DNA of 20,374 bases from Bacteroidota bacterium (GCA_029573365.1 JAKQGD010000043.1:1-20374), one strand, 5' to 3'; counted from the stretch's first letter, positions 6,757 through 15,506 are shown. Notes: generated by a model from the sequence alone, not told the origin. Made by a program: numbers and translations.

Positions 6757-9069
6757 ATGCGATTAAAATTCCTTTTTTTCTGGCTTGCCTTTTTCATTGC
6801 CTTTAACCTATTGTCTCAAAGCGGGCTTTCTATTGGCGAATGGAAGTCACATCTTTCTTACAAGGATGGAAAAAGAGTAGCTCAAGGGCCTGAAAATGTG
6901 TGGTTTGCTTCTTCACGGGGATTGATATCGGTATTTAAAGAAGACCTTTCGGTCAAATTTCTTTCCAAGGAAGACGGGTTGTCTGATGTGAGGATCTCTA
7001 ATCTGTATTACGACCCATACAATGACCAGCTGATTCTTGTCTATGTCGACAACAATATAGACATCATAAAGGATGATGAAATTTATAACATCCCCTTTAT
7101 AAGCAACAATACAAGCATAGCCGGTGGCAAAAATGTAAATGATATATTTATTTCCGATTTTCAGGAGGCTTTCTTAGCTACAGATTTTGGAATCCTGGGT
7201 TTCAATACACAAAAACTTGAGTTTCCTTTTACCACATTCACAGACTTAAAGGTGAGCAGTGTCGCTTATCTTAACGGCACCGTTTATGCAGGAACCGAAG
7301 AAGGCTTATATGCCGCCAAGCCAAATGAAGTCAATGTTTCTGATTTTGGCAGTTGGCAGCATCTGGGTACTTCGTCCGGACTGCCGTCCAATGAAGTGGA
7401 GTTTCTGGCCGTAAAATTCGGTAAAATCTTCGCAGCCATAACCGGAAAAGTATACGCATCATCAGCAGATGGATCATTTGGCCTGCTTTTTTCGGCTGGA
7501 GCCGAAGAAAAAATAAACTGGCTGTCTGAAGACGGTTCGGCCCTCATGATTGGATTGGAAAATGATAAAAATGAAACCCGTACCATGTTTTACAATGCCG
7601 ATGGCACATGGAAGGAGCAAGGTAAAGGATGCATCAACAAAGGCTCGTATAGTTTAGAAGACCAAAAGGGCAGGGTCTGGTATGCCGATCAGTGGGACCC
7701 TGTCAGATATACGGAGGGAGGCGTACCGGGTACGTGTAAAAACCTGAAGTTTGAAGTCCCATATACCAACGATGCCAGCAATGTACGATTCCGAAAGGAA
7801 AAGGCATATTTCGGTTCCGGAGGTGTCACAGAAGATTTTCAGTACCGGTTTACGCTTTACGGATTTTACACCCTCGAGGAAGGAGTGTGGAAAAACTTTA
7901 ATGCCGATAACCTTCAGGCGTTGCGTGACAACGAATTTTTGCATCTGTATACGCTGGCTCCCAACCCTAAGAAGCAGGAGATTTTTTTAGGCTCTTATTA
8001 CAATGGTATCATTCTTTATGACGAAGAGACCGGTACCATCTCCCACTGGAACAAAAACAACAGCATCTTACAGGGAATAGTAGGTGACGAAGCTAGGACA
8101 AGAATAGCAGGCCTGGCCCTCGACAAAGACCAAAAGCTCTGGATATGTAACTATGGGGCACCAAAACCCCTGGCGGTTAGAACGCCTGAAAACATCTGGT
8201 ATAATTTTTCTGTACCCGGCAATACTACATTGACAGACATCGTCATAGACAATCAAGGCAACAAATGGATTGCTGTGTCAGGTGCCGGCGGGGGACTACT
8301 GGTTTTTAATGAAGGCGATAAACTCGATGATACGTCAGACGACAAGGCAAGATACATTTCACGCAACAACAGCGAGATTACGGGCAATAAAGTCAATTGT
8401 GTCACCATGGATCTCGACGGTAGCATCTGGGTCGGTACGGATCAGGGGCCGGTGGTTTTTGACTGTGGGGATCCATTCAACGAAAGTTGCAGAGGCAACA
8501 TACGCAAAGTAGTGGTAGACAATATTCCGGCACTTTTGCTGCGTGACGAAGACGTGCTCACGATTGAAGCTGACGGAGGCAACCGCAAGTGGTTTGGTAC
8601 AAGAAACGGCATCTTTGTGCAATCTCCTGACGGTACAGTCCAGGAAGCAAAGTATGATGTTAAAAACTCACCCTTGCTTAGCAACAAGGTGCAGGACCTA
8701 GGCTTTAATGCCGTGACAGGCGAGATGTTTGTAATCACCGACCTGGGCATACAGAGTGTACGTACAGAGACCACCGGAGGCGGCAGGTCACACAGCAGCT
8801 CGGTATATGCCTTTCCCAATCCCGTACGGCCAGACTACAACGGACCCATAGCCATAAAAGGCCTGGTACGTGATGCCAGCGTCAAAATCACCGACATCAA
8901 TGGCAAGCTGGTGTATCAGACCAGAGCCCTGGGAGGCCAGGCCATCTGGGACGGCAAAGATTATAACGGTGTGATGGCAGCTACAGGCGTTTATCTTGTT
9001 TTTTCAGCCAATGAAAATACGTCGACTCCTTCCGACGCTTATGTCACCAAGATTCTGGTTATCCGATGA
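6757..9069 (+). CDS. porZ: PorZ-like T9SS attachment-complex protein (two-propeller, with T9SS C-terminal domain)
   Basis: About 770 residues from the ATG at 6757. That start gives a clean signal peptide (MRLKFLFFWLAFFIAFNLLSQ); an in-frame ATG at 6688 would add 23 residues before it. The mature start GEWKSHLSYKDGKRVAQ and the following LSKEDGLSDVRISNLYYDP and NNIDIIKDDEIYNIPFIS segments resemble PorZ. Many short propeller blades follow (repeats of the type GLPSNEVEFLAV, NKWIAVSGAGGGLLVF, GSIWVGTDQGPVVFD). The C-terminus (about the last 90 residues, from VYAFPNPVRP) is a T9SS-type sorting domain. In Porphyromonas, PorZ belongs to the PorU/V/Q/Z complex that removes sorting domains and attaches cargo to lipopolysaccharide, and it keeps its own C-terminal domain. 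The alternative is an ordinary secreted propeller protein. The gene end overlaps bshA by 11 bp. Confidence 0.8.
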   Translation: MRLKFLFFWLAFFIAFNLLSQSGLSIGEWKSHLSYKDGKRVAQGPENVWFASSRGLISVFKEDLSVKFLSKEDGLSDVRISNLYYDPYNDQLILVYVDNNIDIIKDDEIYNIPFISNNTSIAGGKNVNDIFISDFQEAFLATDFGILGFNTQKLEFPFTTFTDLKVSSVAYLNGTVYAGTEEGLYAAKPNEVNVSDFGSWQHLGTSSGLPSNEVEFLAVKFGKIFAAITGKVYASSADGSFGLLFSAGAEEKINWLSEDGSALMIGLENDKNETRTMFYNADGTWKEQGKGCINKGSYSLEDQKGRVWYADQWDPVRYTEGGVPGTCKNLKFEVPYTNDASNVRFRKEKAYFGSGGVTEDFQYRFTLYGFYTLEEGVWKNFNADNLQALRDNEFLHLYTLAPNPKKQEIFLGSYYNGIILYDEETGTISHWNKNNSILQGIVGDEARTRIAGLALDKDQKLWICNYGAPKPLAVRTPENIWYNFSVPGNTTLTDIVIDNQGNKWIAVSGAGGGLLVFNEGDKLDDTSDDKARYISRNNSEITGNKVNCVTMDLDGSIWVGTDQGPVVFDCGDPFNESCRGNIRKVVVDNIPALLLRDEDVLTIEADGGNRKWFGTRNGIFVQSPDGTVQEAKYDVKNSPLLSNKVQDLGFNAVTGEMFVITDLGIQSVRTETTGGGRSHSSSVYAFPNPVRPDYNGPIAIKGLVRDASVKITDINGKLVYQTRALGGQAIWDGKDYNGVMAATGVYLVFSANENTSTPSDAYVTKILVIR

Positions 9070-10198
9070 CCTTTCTGTTGTTTAGAATCTCTGTATAGTA
9101 ATCTTCGTATTGTGGCAGGATTTGTTTGATATCATATCTTCCTGCCTGAATAAAGGCGTTTTTTCTGAATGCAGCAAGGCTGCTATCGTCCTGCAGGAGT
9201 TCAATGCAACGGTCAGCCATGCCCCTGATGTCGCCTACCTCACACATATAGCCTGTGACACCGTCGATGTTTACTTCCGGGATACCACCGGCATTGGAGG
9301 AGATGACAGGCACCTCACAAGCCATAGCCTCCAAGGCAGCCAGACCAAAACTTTCTGACTCTGAGGGTAGTAAGAACAGATCAGCTATCGCAAGTAATTC
9401 TTCTACGGCCTCCTGCTTGCCTAAAAACCGGATTTCATCACACAGATGCAGGCTGCGACAAAGCTCCTCCATGTACTTTCTTTCAGGTCCATCGCCCACC
9501 ATCAGGAGCTTGCTTTTTACTTTTTTGCTTACGATCTCGAATATCCTGATGACATCGTCTACACGTTTGACCTTGCGGAAATTAGAAATGTGTACTAGTA
9601 TTTTTTCACCATCAGGTGCTATGGCTCTTTTGAAATGGTCCTTGTTTGTTTTTCGGAAGCGGCTGAAATCTATAAAATTAGGTATAACCCTGATGTCCCT
9701 GCTTATGTGAAAGGACCTGAGTGTTTCCTGCTTGAGATTTTCGGATACAACCGTAACGCCGTCTGACTGGTTGATGCTAAATTCCACCACCGGAGCAAAG
9801 GACTGGTCTATGCCCACAAGGGTGATGTCTGTGCCGTGCAGTGTCGTGACAAAGGGTATATCTATGCCTTGCGACCGGAGAATCTGGCGGGCCATATAGG
9901 CGACAGCAGCATGCGGTATCGCATAGTGTACGTGCAGGAGGTCCAGTTTTTCGAACCTTACCACATCCACCATCTTGCTGGCCAGAGATGTTTCGTAAGG
10001 GGTGTATTCAAACAGAGGATAATCCAGGGAAGTGACCTCATGAAAATATACATTGGTATGAAAAGCAGTAAGTCTTACGGGTCTTTTATACGTGATGAAA
10101 TGTACGTCGTGGCCCTTGTCAGCAAGCCCTAGACCCAACTCTGTGGCTACCACTCCACTTCCTCCAAAGGTCGGATAGCATACTATGCCTATCTTCAT
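9059..10198 (-). CDS. bshA: N-acetyl-alpha-D-glucosaminyl L-malate synthase BshA
   Basis: A GT4-family glycosyltransferase of 379 residues that joins UDP-GlcNAc and L-malate, the first step of bacillithiol synthesis. The BshA-specific opening MKIGIVCYPTFGGSGVVATE is present. It is followed by LDLLHVHYAIPHA, TTLHGTDITLVG, the second-domain VHISNFRKVKR and the donor-binding E-x7-E pair (Glu282 and Glu290 in ESFGLAALE) with NAGGIPEV. The reading frame extends 14 codons further upstream, but the ATG at 10198 matches the family start. The gene converges on porZ and is divergent from xerD across a 77-bp gap. bshB and bshC are not in the window. Confidence 0.95.
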   Translation of the reverse strand: MKIGIVCYPTFGGSGVVATELGLGLADKGHDVHFITYKRPVRLTAFHTNVYFHEVTSLDYPLFEYTPYETSLASKMVDVVRFEKLDLLHVHYAIPHAAVAYMARQILRSQGIDIPFVTTLHGTDITLVGIDQSFAPVVEFSINQSDGVTVVSENLKQETLRSFHISRDIRVIPNFIDFSRFRKTNKDHFKRAIAPDGEKILVHISNFRKVKRVDDVIRIFEIVSKKVKSKLLMVGDGPERKYMEELCRSLHLCDEIRFLGKQEAVEELLAIADLFLLPSESESFGLAALEAMACEVPVISSNAGGIPEVNIDGVTGYMCEVGDIRGMADRCIELLQDDSSLAAFRKNAFIQAGRYDIKQILPQYEDYYTEILNNRKVIG

Positions 10199-10275
10199 GA
10201 TTATACGCTCGATAAAACACCATAACAAATAATCTTCCAAAACGTTTGTATAAATGCCATCAGTATAATTTTAAT

Positions 10276-11193
10276 ATGGACTGGAACAGCAGCATCAAGG
10301 GATTTAGAGCCTATCTCCTTCTGGAGAAGTCACTGTCGGCACATTCTATCGAGGCGTACATCAGGGATGTGGGCAAACTTCTGGAGTATGTGCTTATCAA
10401 AAAGATAGATCTTACCCCTGATAAACTTACCGGTGACCACCTAACCTCCTTTGTTTACTATATCAATGATCTGGGGCTGGAGCCCAAAAGCCAGGCCAGA
10501 ATCATCTCCGGCATCCGGGCTTTTTACCGCTTTCTTTTACTTGAAGACATCATAGATGATGACCCGTCAGCCTTGCTGGAAAGCCCAAAGCTACGCAGGA
10601 CCCTGCCGGATGTACTTAGCTATGAGGAGATTGACAGGATACTTTCGTCTATAGACTTGTCATTGCCTCACAGCCAGAGAAACAGGGCTATGCTTGAGAC
10701 TCTATACGCTTGTGGACTGCGGGTGAGCGAACTCATTACGCTAAAACTGAGCAACTATTTTCCTGAGCAGGGTTTTGTCAAGGTAATCGGAAAAAACAAC
10801 AAGGAAAGGCTGGTGCCCATAGGCGAATCTGCCATCAGGCATATAAATCTCTATCTGGATACCGAGCGAAGGCATATGTCGGTTGTAAGCAAAGGCAGTG
10901 AAGATATTCTGTTTCTCAACCGCCGTGGCAAGGGACTCACCCGGGTGATGGTTTTTACCCTTATCAAAAGTTTTACTGGTCAGGCGGGCATTAGCAAGAC
11001 AGTGAGTCCGCATACATTCAGGCACTCTTTTGCCACACACCTTGTAGAAGGCGGGGCAGACCTGCGAGCCGTTCAGGAAATGCTGGGGCATGAATCAATA
11101 CTGACTACGGAAATCTATACCCATGTGGATAAAAAATATCTGAGAGACACAGTGATGAAGTACCATCCTCTGAGCCATGTTAACCGAGGGTAA
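10276..11193 (+). CDS. xerD: Site-specific tyrosine recombinase XerD
   Basis: A 305-residue chromosome-dimer resolvase acting with its partner recombinase at dif during division. The N-terminal SAM-like DNA-binding domain opens MDWNSSIKGFRAYLLLEKSL, which resembles Bacteroidota XerD more than XerC. The catalytic set is complete: Arg149 (CGLRVSEL), Lys173 (IGKNNKERLV), His246 and Arg249 (HTFRHSFATHL), His272 (LGHESI) and Tyr281 (EIYTHV). A TTG ten codons upstream (10246) is in frame, but the ATG at 10276 gives the normal length. It converges with panC, with only 9 bp between the stops. No mobile element surrounds it, supporting a housekeeping role. Confidence 0.93.
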   Translation: MDWNSSIKGFRAYLLLEKSLSAHSIEAYIRDVGKLLEYVLIKKIDLTPDKLTGDHLTSFVYYINDLGLEPKSQARIISGIRAFYRFLLLEDIIDDDPSALLESPKLRRTLPDVLSYEEIDRILSSIDLSLPHSQRNRAMLETLYACGLRVSELITLKLSNYFPEQGFVKVIGKNNKERLVPIGESAIRHINLYLDTERRHMSVVSKGSEDILFLNRRGKGLTRVMVFTLIKSFTGQAGISKTVSPHTFRHSFATHLVEGGADLRAVQEMLGHESILTTEIYTHVDKKYLRDTVMKYHPLSHVNRG

Positions 11194-11202
11194 AGGCCCG
11201 GA

Positions 11203-12054
11203 TTAAGGCTGCTTAAGTACTATGTTGTCAATGAGCCGGACACCGTCAGCCCATACAGCAAGGCAGGCCACAACATAGGTACTGTCTCTTAGACTGGTGA
11301 CAGGCTGCAGAGTGTATCCATCCACAATAGAGAAATATTCCGGTTCGAAGGGAGGTGTTGACAGCCGTTTCATGGCGTATGCTTCCAGCTCGGCGATGCT
11401 TTTTAAATCCATACTTTTTTTGACGGCAATCATAACCCTGTTGATTAGACCGGCTTTTTGACGGGTTTCCCTAGTCAGCCTTTCGTTGCGGGAACTCATG
11501 GCAAGGCCGTTTTTTTCACGTATGATAGGGCATACCACCAACTCTGTGGGCAAGTCCAGATTCCGGATCATGTAGGCAACAATAGAAAATTGCTGAAAGT
11601 CTTTTTGTCCCATATACAGTCTGTCGGGCGTAACTATGTCGAGCAGTCTTTTAACCACCTGTGCCATCCCTTTGAAGTGGCCGGGTCTGAATTTTCCCTC
11701 CATAAAAGTGTCCAATCCCCCCAGGTCTATATCGGCACCCACATTGTCGCCATCAGGGTAAATCTCGCTTACAGACGGGAAAAACAGCACATCTGCCCCC
11801 GTTGGTGCCAGCAGTGCTGTATCGAACTCCAGAGTCCTGGGATATTTGGCCAGATCCGATTTGTCATTAAACTGGGTAGGATTTACAAAAACGGACACTA
11901 CTACGAAAGGGTTTTGTCTTTTTGCCTTTTTGACCAGGCTTACATGGCCCTCGTGCAGTGCTCCCATCGTGGGTACAAAACCTATTTTTTTGCCTTCATT
12001 GCGGGCTGCTTTGATCCATTTTTTCAATTCCTTTACAGTTTCTACTATTTTCAT
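11203..12054 (-). CDS. panC: Pantoate--beta-alanine ligase (pantothenate synthetase)
   Basis: A 283-residue cytoplasmic enzyme that condenses pantoate and beta-alanine using ATP, the last step of vitamin B5 synthesis. The HIGH-like motif PTMGALHEGH lies at residues 28-37, followed by FVNPTQFN, the GQKDFQQ loop (148-154) and the KMSKS-like AMSSRNERL from 184. The reading frame continues 42 codons upstream of the ATG at 12054, but that part overlaps the preceding gene and is not family-like. It starts 13 bp after the stop of the glycosidase gene, so it is probably the last gene of a three-gene transcript. panB and panD are not here. Confidence 0.96.
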   Translation of the reverse strand: MKIVETVKELKKWIKAARNEGKKIGFVPTMGALHEGHVSLVKKAKRQNPFVVVSVFVNPTQFNDKSDLAKYPRTLEFDTALLAPTGADVLFFPSVSEIYPDGDNVGADIDLGGLDTFMEGKFRPGHFKGMAQVVKRLLDIVTPDRLYMGQKDFQQFSIVAYMIRNLDLPTELVVCPIIREKNGLAMSSRNERLTRETRQKAGLINRVMIAVKKSMDLKSIAELEAYAMKRLSTPPFEPEYFSIVDGYTLQPVTSLRDSTYVVACLAVWADGVRLIDNIVLKQP

Positions 12055-12067
12055 AATCGGGTAAAAA

Positions 12068-13129
12068 TTATTTAGAAAACCATTGTGCCAGCACTTTTTC
12101 CGCAGGTTTTCCCTGAGGAGTGTAGTCTTTTTCGGGATATCCTTCGTGACCCATGCCGTCCGGAAACCATTTCCAGACAAAGCCTCCTGCCCAAAACTCC
12201 TGACCCGAAAACGATTGCCAAAGTGCTTCGAAACTATGGCTCTGGGCTTTGTGGTTGATATTTAGTTTGTCCTTGTTTTTTTCTATTTCCCATACTTTTC
12301 CGGCACAGCCATCCACAGACATGTAACCGTATTCAGTAAAAAGGATTTTTCGTCCATGCTTATGTGAATAGTCGGCCAGCTTTTTTACTACGGGCTTCCA
12401 TTTGGTTATCAATAGAGATACTTCGGGATTTGTTTCATCGTCCAATGGAAAATAACCGCTTATTCCGATGACATCGAGGTGCTTCCAGAAAGGTATTTTT
12501 TCAAAACTGTCCCAATTAGCCGAATAAGTAACCACTCCCGGGTAGATGTTTCTGACATCAGCAATCAGTTTTTGCCAGTATTTCTGACGTTTTACAGTTG
12601 TCTTGTCAAACTCGGTACCTATACAAAACATCTCTACCTGTTGCTGAGCGGCAAGGGTTGCAAAATCAAGGATATAAGTGCGGTATGAAGTTTCCCACCG
12701 GTTCCAATCCTCCTCGGATTCAAAATCCAGGCTTCCTGTCCATCCGTTGGGGATAAATATCTGTGGTTTAAGCATGACTTTGAGTCCTTGTTTTTTTGCC
12801 TCGAGGATACATGTGAGCACTCCTTCCTTTTTTTCGCCCCACCATTGCCACTGGCTGCCATAAAGCACCTGAGAATGTCCCGGCTTTATAAATCCGTAGG
12901 GTACAAAGCATACCCATGAGGTGTTTATTTTTTTTATATGCTCAAATGCTGCGGAGCCTATTTCCTGCGGCGGGGCCACTACTGTAATTCCTTTTATCAG
13001 GCCCACACCCATTGTTCTGACCGGAGTTAAATAACCATCGCCTTTTTCTGGCTGCCTTATACTTACAAAAAAGGCGACCATGACCAGTGGAGCGAAAAAT
13101 GCCAGATATCTTACGGATGGTGGCCTCAT
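12068..13129 (-). CDS. GH113-like glycoside hydrolase (membrane-anchored or secreted)
   Basis: A 353-residue TIM-barrel-type hydrolase. Residues 8-24 form a hydrophobic signal peptide or anchor after a basic start. The barrel carries GLIKGITVVAPP near the first strand, LKVMLKPQIFIPNGW (116-130), a candidate general acid/base Glu173 in CIGTEFD and a candidate nucleophile Glu266 in FTEYGY; both positions follow the clan GH-A arrangement. Aromatic residues (WQWW at 94-97, FVWKWFPD at 317-324) would line a sugar-binding cleft. GH113 members are best known as beta-mannanases, but I cannot fix the substrate. It lies between the peptidase gene (11 bp gap) and panC (13 bp gap). Confidence 0.78.
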   Translation of the reverse strand: MRPPSVRYLAFFAPLVMVAFFVSIRQPEKGDGYLTPVRTMGVGLIKGITVVAPPQEIGSAAFEHIKKINTSWVCFVPYGFIKPGHSQVLYGSQWQWWGEKKEGVLTCILEAKKQGLKVMLKPQIFIPNGWTGSLDFESEEDWNRWETSYRTYILDFATLAAQQQVEMFCIGTEFDKTTVKRQKYWQKLIADVRNIYPGVVTYSANWDSFEKIPFWKHLDVIGISGYFPLDDETNPEVSLLITKWKPVVKKLADYSHKHGRKILFTEYGYMSVDGCAGKVWEIEKNKDKLNINHKAQSHSFEALWQSFSGQEFWAGGFVWKWFPDGMGHEGYPEKDYTPQGKPAEKVLAQWFSK

Positions 13130-13140
13130 GGTGTGGGAGC

Positions 13141-15345
13141 TCAGGCCTTTGTTTTGCTTTTGGCTCTTGACGGTTTTTTCCCTTTTTTAGGGTGTACGAG
13201 GGTCATCTCTTTGATAAGGTGACCGGCTCCGGCGTATTTGTCCACCACCCAAAGTATATACCTGGCATCTACCATGATATTGCGGCAAATGGACGGATCA
13301 TAGTGTATATCGCTCATGGTACCTTCCCATACTCTGTCAAAATTGAGGCCTATGAGGTTGCCGTACGCATCTATGGCCGGGCTACCTGAATTGCCGCCTG
13401 TGGTGTGGTTAGAACCCAGGAAACATACCGGGAGCTTACCTGTTTGGTCGGCATACTGGCCATAATCCTTGTTTTTATACAACTCCAGCATTTTTGGCTG
13501 AAGGTCAAATTCATAATCCCCGGGCACATATTTCTGGATGATTCCGTCAATGTAAGTTACCGGGTTGTATTCTACGGCATCACGCGGCTTGTATCCCTGT
13601 ACTTTACCATAGGTGACCCTCAAGGTGCTGTTTGCGTCAGGAAAAAATCTTTTTTCTTTAAAGACTTCCATCTGTGCTTTGGTGTACTCAGCCTGCAGAA
13701 GGTCTATTTCCCTGCGTATGTTGTTATATGGTGTAGCTATAGAGGCATTGTAAAAATCAGCCCAGTCGGTGCTGGTGGCATACACAGGATCGGTTTTTAT
13801 GGCGTAAATGGCCTTGTCGGCCGGAAGTTTCAGGACATCCATGGCTTCCTTTTCTGTGGTAAAACTACTCAGGGTGTACAAGTCTGCCACCATTTTGTCA
13901 TATGACTCACCGTCTGCAAGCCCCAGGTTTTCTCTTTTAAGGGCATCAGGTACAAATTTGCCATCGAGATTATCTACATAAATGGTCAGAAGCCTGCCCA
14001 GTTTTTCCTGGTCAATGCCGGCATCAAAATCCTTGTAAAATTCCGGAAGAAAATCAGTCACCCGTTTCAGTTGCTCCTGGTAGCCTTGTTCGCCGTTTTT
14101 TTCATAAGCCGTTACCAGTCGTTTGAGGCCCCCCATAAGTGAAGTCAGGTCTACATTTCTGAGGGCAATCTCCGTATAATAGTCTCTGGCCAGGGCATAT
14201 TGCTCTATGCTTTCATAGAGTTTTCCCAGTTTTGGCAGGGTTTCTCTATAAGGACTCTGAGTTGTCAGCCTTTTGGTAAACTCGGCTTCATACGCCAGTT
14301 TTTTATCTACAGCATTGGACTGTCTGAGGCCCTGTGATTCGCCTATCCACTTTTTCCAGTAATTGGCTATGGAAGCATACTTGGCTGCATATTTGATTTT
14401 TGTGGCCTCGTCTTTTCTCATGTACTTGTCCATAATCTTTAGTGAGGCGTCGCGGACGGCAATCCTGGCCGGATTGAGGGTATTGACGACCTGTTCTACA
14501 GCTGATGCCGGCAGATACTGCGTGGTCCTACCCGGAAAACCAAACACCATAGTGAAGTCGCCCTCTGAAACCCCGTCAAGTGAGATGGGGAGAAAATGCC
14601 TGGGCTTGTAGGGCACATTGTCAGGTGAGTAGTCAGCCGGTTTGTTGTCCTTGCCGGCATAGATTCTAAACAGAGAAAAGTCTCCTGTATGACGAGGCCA
14701 TACCCAGTTGTCGGTGTCGGAACCAAATTTACCTATGGATTCCGGTGGGGCACCTACCAGTCTTACATCTCTGTACACGGTGGTAACAAAGGCAAAATAC
14801 TGGTTGCCGTCAAAAAACGGCCTGATGATGAGTTCCTGGTAGGCTTCCAGCTTATATTCCTTTCTGGCTTCTGCCAAGTTTTTATCTATTTGCGACTGCC
14901 TTTCGACGGCAATCATCTGAGGGGTGATACCAGCAAGGGCCCTGGCTGTAAGATCGTCAATCCTATCAATAAATGTCGCTGTAAGCCCCTGATTAGGCAG
15001 TTCGTCCTTGTGTGTGGCCGCCCAGAATCCGTTTTTTATTAGATTGTTTTCTACTGTGGTGTGCGACTGTATGGCATCATAGCCACAGTGGTGGTTGGTA
15101 AGCAGGAGTCCATTGGACGAGATGAGTTCAGAGGTACAGAAACCTCCGAAATGTACGATGGCATCCTTAAGGGAGCCTTTGTTTATGCTATAAATATCCT
15201 CGGCAGAGATCTTCATACCCATACTTTTCATCTCCTTTTCATTGAGGAGTTTTAGCAGCTGAGGAAGCCACATACCTTCACCGCCCCTTACTACTGCAAC
15301 AGATAAGCAAAGCATGACAAAAACCGATATTCTTCTCATCTTCAT
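13141..15345 (-). CDS. S46-family dipeptidyl-peptidase, DPP11-type (Asp/Glu-specific)
   Basis: A 734-residue secreted or periplasmic serine exopeptidase that releases dipeptides from oligopeptide N-termini. It has a signal peptide (MKMRRISVFVMLCLSVAVVRG) and the S46 N-terminal block EGMWLPQLL. The catalytic triad is visible: His in TNHHCGYD (residues 85-86), Asp222 in RHTGDFS, and Ser653 in GGNSGSPAID. Eighteen residues after the serine is Arg671 (LNFDRVWEG). DPP11 has an arginine at the equivalent place, giving preference for acidic P1 residues, whereas DPP7 has glycine. The last 16 residues are strongly basic (KKGKKPSRAKSKTKA), which is unusual. There is no T9SS sorting domain. It heads the unit with the glycosidase and panC. 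Confidence 0.93.
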   Translation of the reverse strand: MKMRRISVFVMLCLSVAVVRGGEGMWLPQLLKLLNEKEMKSMGMKISAEDIYSINKGSLKDAIVHFGGFCTSELISSNGLLLTNHHCGYDAIQSHTTVENNLIKNGFWAATHKDELPNQGLTATFIDRIDDLTARALAGITPQMIAVERQSQIDKNLAEARKEYKLEAYQELIIRPFFDGNQYFAFVTTVYRDVRLVGAPPESIGKFGSDTDNWVWPRHTGDFSLFRIYAGKDNKPADYSPDNVPYKPRHFLPISLDGVSEGDFTMVFGFPGRTTQYLPASAVEQVVNTLNPARIAVRDASLKIMDKYMRKDEATKIKYAAKYASIANYWKKWIGESQGLRQSNAVDKKLAYEAEFTKRLTTQSPYRETLPKLGKLYESIEQYALARDYYTEIALRNVDLTSLMGGLKRLVTAYEKNGEQGYQEQLKRVTDFLPEFYKDFDAGIDQEKLGRLLTIYVDNLDGKFVPDALKRENLGLADGESYDKMVADLYTLSSFTTEKEAMDVLKLPADKAIYAIKTDPVYATSTDWADFYNASIATPYNNIRREIDLLQAEYTKAQMEVFKEKRFFPDANSTLRVTYGKVQGYKPRDAVEYNPVTYIDGIIQKYVPGDYEFDLQPKMLELYKNKDYGQYADQTGKLPVCFLGSNHTTGGNSGSPAIDAYGNLIGLNFDRVWEGTMSDIHYDPSICRNIMVDARYILWVVDKYAGAGHLIKEMTLVHPKKGKKPSRAKSKTKA

Positions 15346-15451
15346 TATTTTATTTTCTGGTGTAAATGTATAAAAATTGGGGATATGGTACAGGAATAAT
15401 TCTTAATTTTAGACGCTCACGCCCACATTTCAAAATCAAATATGTCATTTG

Positions 15452-15467
15452 TTCTGAAAAGTCAGAA
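15452..15467. promoter_or_regulatory. Dyad symmetry in the divergent promoter region (possible operator)
   Basis: TTCTGA and TCAGAA form a perfect 6-bp inverted repeat with a 4-bp spacer (aaag). It lies in the 161-bp gap between the divergent peptidase and cytochrome genes, 40 bp before the cytochrome start. TACTTTAG, a 7-of-8 match to TAnnTTTG, follows at 15475 or close to it on the plus strand. A regulator-binding site is plausible but unproven. Confidence 0.25.
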
Positions 15468-15506
15468 TCAATCTTTACTTTAGACCCGATTTTCACAGCC
15501 GGCAAT

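Noticed and set aside
10276..11193. XerD as an integrase of a mobile element
   Set aside because: Length, N-terminus and housekeeping neighbours fit chromosomal XerD. No att repeats, cargo or tRNA were seen nearby.
11458..12075. A 205-codon frame antisense to panC
   Set aside because: panC motifs on the minus strand are complete; the antisense product has no recognisable domain.
12055..12180. N-terminal extension of panC
   Set aside because: It overlaps the glycosidase gene and precedes the family-typical start MKIVETV.
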